DNA of 64,000 nucleotides, taken from contig NZ_KE150413.1 in assembly GCF_000411255.1 (NCBI RefSeq), positions 672,794 through 736,793 on the forward strand, read 5' to 3'. Of this stretch, positions 60,019 through 64,000 are shown in pieces. Position numbers and translations under genes: made by a program. The stretch comes from Paenibacillus sp. HGH0039. GTDB lineage: Bacteria > Bacillota > Bacilli > Paenibacillales > NBRC-103111. The notes beneath the pieces were generated by a model that made no database searches, was not told the DNA's origin, and was given only the letters and a program-made list of their open reading frames with translations. Numbering within the stretch: the first letter of the stretch is position 1; each line of letters starts with the position of its first letter.

Positions 60019-60054
60019 ATCCGTGCAAATCCGCATCGTTAAGAGGAGATAACC

Positions 60055-61323
60055 GTGAAGAATACTAGCGTTCTGGTTACGGGAACGAACATGTTGTGTT
60101 CCCTGGGCATGACCAATCAAGAGGTATGGGAAGCCGCACTGTCCGGTTCGGTACCGGAGCCGTCCCGCCGCTCCTATCCTTTTCCGGACGGCAACCGCCT
60201 GGAATATCCGGTCTTTTCTCTGCCGGATTTCGACCTGTCCGATTGGCTGGATGAGAAGAGTGTGCGGTGGCTTGCGGAAAATCATCTGCTGGACGACCGG
60301 GACTTCTGCATGCTGCTTCTGTCCATCCGGCAGGCGCTTGACGATGCCTCTTTCCGGATAACCGGAGACAGCAGAATCGGGCTCGTTATCGGTCACGAGA
60401 ATCTGGGCGCCGTGAAGCTGACGGATAAATTCATCCGTTATCAGGATACCGCCCCACAGACGGACCTAGCGGAAAAATCGCCGCTTTTCAACGAGTTCCG
60501 GCGTGAATTTTTTAATATCCAGACCTTTCCCTACTTGTTTTACCTGGCACAGCTGCTGGGGGTGAACGGCCCGGGCTATGTCGTAAACAATGCGTGCGCC
60601 TCGGGTTTGTATGCGCTGGAGCTGGGGAGGATGCTTATTGCGAGCGGCAGCGCCGATCTCGTTATCGTCGCCTGTTCGGACTACGCCCACGCATCGGAGT
60701 ATTTGTGGCTGCAGGAGAAGGGGTTTGTTTCCGGACAGATGAAAATCAGACCGTTTGACCTGCATAGGGACGGCTCCATTCTTGGGGACGGTGCGGGCAC
60801 GATCATTCTTGAATCGGCCGAGCATGCAGCGGGGAGGCCGGCAGAGCCGCTGGCGGTTTACCGCGGAGGGGCCTTCCTCCAGGAACACTGGCATATGACG
60901 CTTCCGGACGTTTCGAGGCACTCCTACGCGTCGGTCATCACGGAGGCCGCCGGACACGGCACGGCTCCGGAAATCGACGTTATCGTACCGCACGGGTCAG
61001 GCAGTACCCTGTGGGACCGGTACGAAGCGAACGAAATCCATCGCGCTTTTGGCCGTCTTAACCGGCCTGTTCCGGCTGTAACCTCCTTCAAGGGGTATTT
61101 CGGGCATTTGCTGGGAGCGAGCGCCATGATCGAAACGGTACTGCTTCTGCACTGCATGAAGAAAGAGATTCTGCTTCGTACGCTGAATTACGAACAAGCC
61201 GATCCAAGGGTGCAGCTTCCCGTTCAGACGCTAACCGCGCACCGCAAAACGGCTTCCGCCTTAAAATCGGTACCCGCTTACGGCGGATTCCACGCGGCCG
61301 TGCTGTTCAACAAGCCGGATTAG
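60055..61323 (+). CDS. Ketosynthase 2 (FabF-type, divergent)
   Basis: 422 residues behind AAGAGGAGA. Cys in NNACASGLYALELG near residue 181, His in VPHGSGSTLWD near 307 (HGSGS in place of HGTGT), and His in GYFGHLLGASAM near 345: the triad is intact. It is clearly different from KS 1 and has a longer N-terminal region. It could serve a priming condensation or a distinct elongation step. Confidence 0.85.
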   Translation: MKNTSVLVTGTNMLCSLGMTNQEVWEAALSGSVPEPSRRSYPFPDGNRLEYPVFSLPDFDLSDWLDEKSVRWLAENHLLDDRDFCMLLLSIRQALDDASFRITGDSRIGLVIGHENLGAVKLTDKFIRYQDTAPQTDLAEKSPLFNEFRREFFNIQTFPYLFYLAQLLGVNGPGYVVNNACASGLYALELGRMLIASGSADLVIVACSDYAHASEYLWLQEKGFVSGQMKIRPFDLHRDGSILGDGAGTIILESAEHAAGRPAEPLAVYRGGAFLQEHWHMTLPDVSRHSYASVITEAAGHGTAPEIDVIVPHGSGSTLWDRYEANEIHRAFGRLNRPVPAVTSFKGYFGHLLGASAMIETVLLLHCMKKEILLRTLNYEQADPRVQLPVQTLTAHRKTASALKSVPAYGGFHAAVLFNKPD

Positions 61324-61331
61324 GAGGAACT

Positions 61332-62081
61332 ATGGCCACGACGACTTACAGTTTTACAGGAAAAACGATTTTGGTGACCGGGGGGTCCCGGGGGATCGGC
61401 AGGGCCGTCGTCAAACAGTTGGCTTCGGCAGGCGCTCGAGTAGTCTTCACCTACTCGAAGGACCGGCAGGCGGCAGAAACGCTTCTGGATGAAACGGGGA
61501 ATGACTTATCGCGTGTCTCTTGCGTGCAGGCGGACTTTACAGACAAGCTTGCCGTCGCAAGAATGGTCGCAAACCTGCTGGAAGAGGGTCCCGTGCATGG
61601 AGTCGTCAACAACGCCGGCATTTTGCAGGATACGCCGATGTACCGGATGACCGACGAGCAGTGGGACACCGTCCTTCAGGTGAACCTTACCTCCCTGCAT
61701 ATCATTTTGAAAAACCTCATCCGTCCCCTTGCCGCTTCAAGGGGGAGCGTGGTGAACCTCTCCTCCGTGACCGGAATTGCCGGAGCGGCCGGACAAACCA
61801 ATTATGCCGCCTCCAAGGCGGGCGTCATCGGACTGACCAAGGCGCTTGCCAAGGAAGCGGGGCCTCTGGGCATACGGGTAAACGCCGTTGCTCCCGGGTT
61901 TATCGGCACCGACATGCTGGAATCCATTCCCGCCCGCCGCAAGCGGGACCTGGAAAAGGACATCCCGCTGAGAAGACTGGGAACGCCTGAAGAGGCGGCC
62001 TCCGCCGTCCTTTTCCTTCTCTCGGATGCGGCTTCTTATATGAACGGCGCCGTGCTGGTTGTGGACGGAGGATTACTTTGA
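61332..62081 (+). CDS. FabG-type 3-ketoacyl-ACP reductase
   Basis: 249 residues behind GGAGG. NADPH site TGGSRGIGRAVV near 17-28, NNAG near 95, catalytic Ser in NLSSVTGIAG, and YAASKAG (Tyr-x-x-x-Lys). The end (LLSDAASYMNGAVLVVDGGL) is standard for FabG. It reduces the 3-keto group formed by the KS pair before dehydration by the FabZ-like heterodimer. In a row with KS and ACP it completes a highly reducing type II set, apart from the acyltransferase. Confidence 0.9.
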   Translation: MATTTYSFTGKTILVTGGSRGIGRAVVKQLASAGARVVFTYSKDRQAAETLLDETGNDLSRVSCVQADFTDKLAVARMVANLLEEGPVHGVVNNAGILQDTPMYRMTDEQWDTVLQVNLTSLHIILKNLIRPLAASRGSVVNLSSVTGIAGAAGQTNYAASKAGVIGLTKALAKEAGPLGIRVNAVAPGFIGTDMLESIPARRKRDLEKDIPLRRLGTPEEAASAVLFLLSDAASYMNGAVLVVDGGLL

Positions 62082-62095
62082 AAAGGAGAACTGTC

Positions 62096-62359
62096 ATGAA
62101 CGTTAAAGCTGTGAAATCCCGCATTATCGAAGTAACGGTGAGTCTTCTGGATTCTACGGAGCCGATGGAAGAACTGGACGCCGACGCTTTCCTGCGGAAA
62201 CCCCTGCCCGAAATCGGAATTGATTCTCTGGCTGTCCTGGAACTCGTGGTTACCCTGGAAAGAGAATTCGGCGTGAGAATGACGGAGGACGATCTCGGCG
62301 GCATCGCTACACTGGAGGATATTCTGACCTTTATTACAGGCAGGGCGGGACAAAGCTAA
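62096..62359 (+). CDS. Acyl carrier protein 4
   Basis: 87 residues, ATG at 62096 spaced 7 bases from AAAAGGAGA. Phosphopantetheine Ser in LPEIGIDSLAVLELVVTLEREFGV. The slightly longer N-terminal extension (EPMEELDADAFLRKP) is like that of type II polyketide ACPs. It is the probable partner of KS 1, KS 2 and FabG. Confidence 0.88.
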   Translation: MNVKAVKSRIIEVTVSLLDSTEPMEELDADAFLRKPLPEIGIDSLAVLELVVTLEREFGVRMTEDDLGGIATLEDILTFITGRAGQS

Positions 62360-62399
62360 GCCGGATCTCATTATGAACGGATGGGGAGATGGAGAGTAC

Positions 62400-64000
62400 A
62401 TGCAGGTTAAACCTTTGAGCAAAATGCTGCTTGCCGTGTCGGCGCTGCTTCTAACGGCCACCGGCTGCGGCGCCGGGCAGAACCGGACGGATTTCGGCTT
62501 TTCGTTGAAGGAGACCACACAGGCTTCCGGTGTCAAATTCACCCACAGCAAACCGACATTCGACTCCAAAGTGGCGAACATTATGCCTTGGATGGCTTCG
62601 ACCGGAGCGGGCGTGTTTACGGCGGACTATGATGGGGACGGTTTTATGGACCTTTACTTCGTAAACTCCGCCAAAGGCTCCAAGAACGCTCTGTTCCACA
62701 ACAATGGAGACGGCACCTTTACCGAAACGGCCGAATCCGCCGGGCTTGCGGATGTAAACAAGGACGGAATCTCGGAAGCGGCCGTGTGGTTCGATTACGA
62801 CAACAGTGGGTATCCCAGCCTGTTCGTCGGTTCTTGGGGCAAAAGCCGCCTGTTTCACAATAACGGGAACGGGACTTTTACGGAAGTCACGGATCAGGCG
62901 GGGGTTGGATACAAGGGCTATGTCAACAAGGCGATCGTCCTCGATTACAACAAAGACGGCAATCTGGATCTGTACCTGTCTTGTTATTTTCATGAAAAGA
63001 ACGACCTGTGGAATTTGACGACGACAAAGATTATGCATAACGATTTCGAGAGGGCGCGCAACGGCGGCCGTAACGTGCTGTACCGCAATAACGGGGACGG
63101 TACATTCACGGACGTCACCGCGGAGCTCGGGGTGGGCGATACAGGCTGGACCCTCGCTTCCGGGACATGGGACGTGAACAACGACGGCTGGCCGGATATC
63201 TACAATGCCAACGATTTCGGTCCCGATACCCTGTATTTGAACGAAGAGGGCAAGAAGTTTACGGCTGTGGTTCAACCGAGGGGAATCGGAGATGATACCT
63301 TCAAAGGAATGAACGTCGATTTCGCGGATATTTTCCATGACGGCAAGCCGGCCATGTACGTCAGCAACGTCAGCAAATCCCAGTATATTCTGGAAGGCAA
63401 TCAGCTGTGGCACGAGAAGGACGGCCAGTTTATCGACCGCGGGAAAGAAATGGGCGTCAATTTGGCCGGCTTCTCCTGGGGCGCCCGTTTTATGGATCTG
63501 GACAACAGCGGCAAGTCGAGTCTGGTCGTACAGACGGGGTTTGTTTCCGCCAGCAAGAAGAAAGATTACTGGTTCGATCTCGGGACACTCGCAACGACAC
63601 CGGGCAATATCGTCGAGGATACGAAGAATTGGCCGGCTTTCGCGGACAAGAGTCTTTCCGGCTATGAGAACAAGTTTCTTTTTTACCCGCAGGGAAATAA
63701 ATTTACGGATATAGCGGGGCAGGTCGGGCTTGACTTCGTGGAAGACGGACGCGGCATCTCGGCGGTAGACATCCGCAACCAAGGCAAGCTCGACCTTGTG
63801 TTCGCCAATCAGGGCGGGCCGGCCAGAGTTTACGAGAATACCGTCACCAATCAGAACAATTGGATCAAGCTGGATTTGATCGGCACGGCGCCGAGCAGCC
63901 GGGACGCGATAGGGGCGAGGGTGACTTTTGAAGTGAACGGAGTCGAAACGGTCATGGAAAAAGACGGAGCCAACAGCTTCGGCGGCCAGAGCGATCCGCG
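62400..64000 (+). CDS. Lipoprotein with FG-GAP/VCBS and UnbV repeats (3' truncated)
   Basis: Begins with an ATG at 62400 behind GGAGATGGAGAG and is open to the window edge, giving 533 residues. A lipoprotein signal (MLLAVSALLLTATGC, lipid Cys23) is followed by Ca-binding-type beta-propeller repeats, each with DxDxDGxxDL (ADYDGDGFMDLYFVN, LDYNKDGNLDLYL, WDVNNDGWPDIY) and NNGDGTFTEVT turns. The visible end (GARVTFEVNGVETVMEKDG, then FGGQSD) begins the ASPIC/UnbV domain. It should sit on the outer face of the membrane. Its relation to the biosynthetic genes is unclear. Confidence 0.82.
   Translation, partial: MQVKPLSKMLLAVSALLLTATGCGAGQNRTDFGFSLKETTQASGVKFTHSKPTFDSKVANIMPWMASTGAGVFTADYDGDGFMDLYFVNSAKGSKNALFHNNGDGTFTETAESAGLADVNKDGISEAAVWFDYDNSGYPSLFVGSWGKSRLFHNNGNGTFTEVTDQAGVGYKGYVNKAIVLDYNKDGNLDLYLSCYFHEKNDLWNLTTTKIMHNDFERARNGGRNVLYRNNGDGTFTDVTAELGVGDTGWTLASGTWDVNNDGWPDIYNANDFGPDTLYLNEEGKKFTAVVQPRGIGDDTFKGMNVDFADIFHDGKPAMYVSNVSKSQYILEGNQLWHEKDGQFIDRGKEMGVNLAGFSWGARFMDLDNSGKSSLVVQTGFVSASKKKDYWFDLGTLATTPGNIVEDTKNWPAFADKSLSGYENKFLFYPQGNKFTDIAGQVGLDFVEDGRGISAVDIRNQGKLDLVFANQGGPARVYENTVTNQNNWIKLDLIGTAPSSRDAIGARVTFEVNGVETVMEKDGANSFGGQSDP

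Overview
The window reads like a chromosome segment of a spore-forming Firmicute of the Paenibacillaceae type (inference). Base composition is fairly GC-rich, nearly every gene has a strong AAGGAGG-like ribosome site, GTG and TTG starts are common, and genes are packed with ATGA/GTGA overlaps. BtrH-like proteins, tandem NodU/CmcH carbamoyltransferases and PhyH oxygenases resemble antibiotic or cell-surface glycan clusters of that family. Almost everything is on the + strand, from about 2.4 kb to beyond the right edge. No rRNA, tRNA, CRISPR array, insertion sequence or phage gene was seen. No stretch over 300 bases lacks a gene.

Layout. 1-2.4 kb: end of a glycosyltransferase, a zinc metallopeptidase and two small unknowns. 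2.5-4.2 kb: an AraC regulator and an APH-type kinase. 4.2-6.4 kb: four tandem small genes for secreted-type peptides, with a constant 28-residue signal-like N-terminus and divergent C-termini, around a beta-sandwich protein. 6.5-10.3 kb: a BtrH-like acyltransferase, HAD phosphatase, sugar nucleotidyltransferase, MGT glycosyltransferase and AcpS. 10.5-19 kb: a VOC protein, a TIM-barrel isomerase and two heterodimeric ABC exporters. 19-30.4 kb: heptose-type sugar genes (kinase, cytidylyltransferase-fold enzyme, SIS isomerase, GT9), three carbamoyltransferases, a possible glycosyltransferase and an SDR. 30.6-44 kb: seven PhyH-type oxygenases (one on the minus strand), a fourth carbamoyltransferase, an amino acid:carrier protein ligase with its ACP and BtrH partner, a flavoprotein and an SRPBCC-PDZ fusion. 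44-50.4 kb: ACP, a dehydratase pair, two alpha/beta hydrolases, BtrH, M29 peptidase, a second MGT and another ACP. 50.5-62.4 kb: an eighth PhyH, acyl-AMP ligase, aminotransferase, two methyltransferases, cupin, a second AraC regulator, TPR protein, three KS-fold proteins, FabG and ACP. The right edge cuts a lipoprotein with FG-GAP and UnbV repeats.

How it may work together (inference). A highly reducing type II polyketide/fatty acid set would make an acyl chain, the ligase/ACP/BtrH units would make acyl or aminoacyl amides, and the sugar genes would make and attach a (hepto)sugar. Carbamoyltransferases and 2-oxoglutarate oxygenases would decorate the product, and the ABC pairs would export it. 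The small secreted peptides may be the modified substrate (a RiPP scaffold) or autoinducing signals.

The strongest unexplained signal is a promoter-like motif, rAAsCnGAk, then exactly 20 bases, then a TAnnnT -10 box. It lies ahead of most transcription units from 2.4 to 50.4 kb, including the first AraC gene, three peptide genes, the exporter operon, the sugar operon and the oxygenases. It suggests one regulon covering the cluster.
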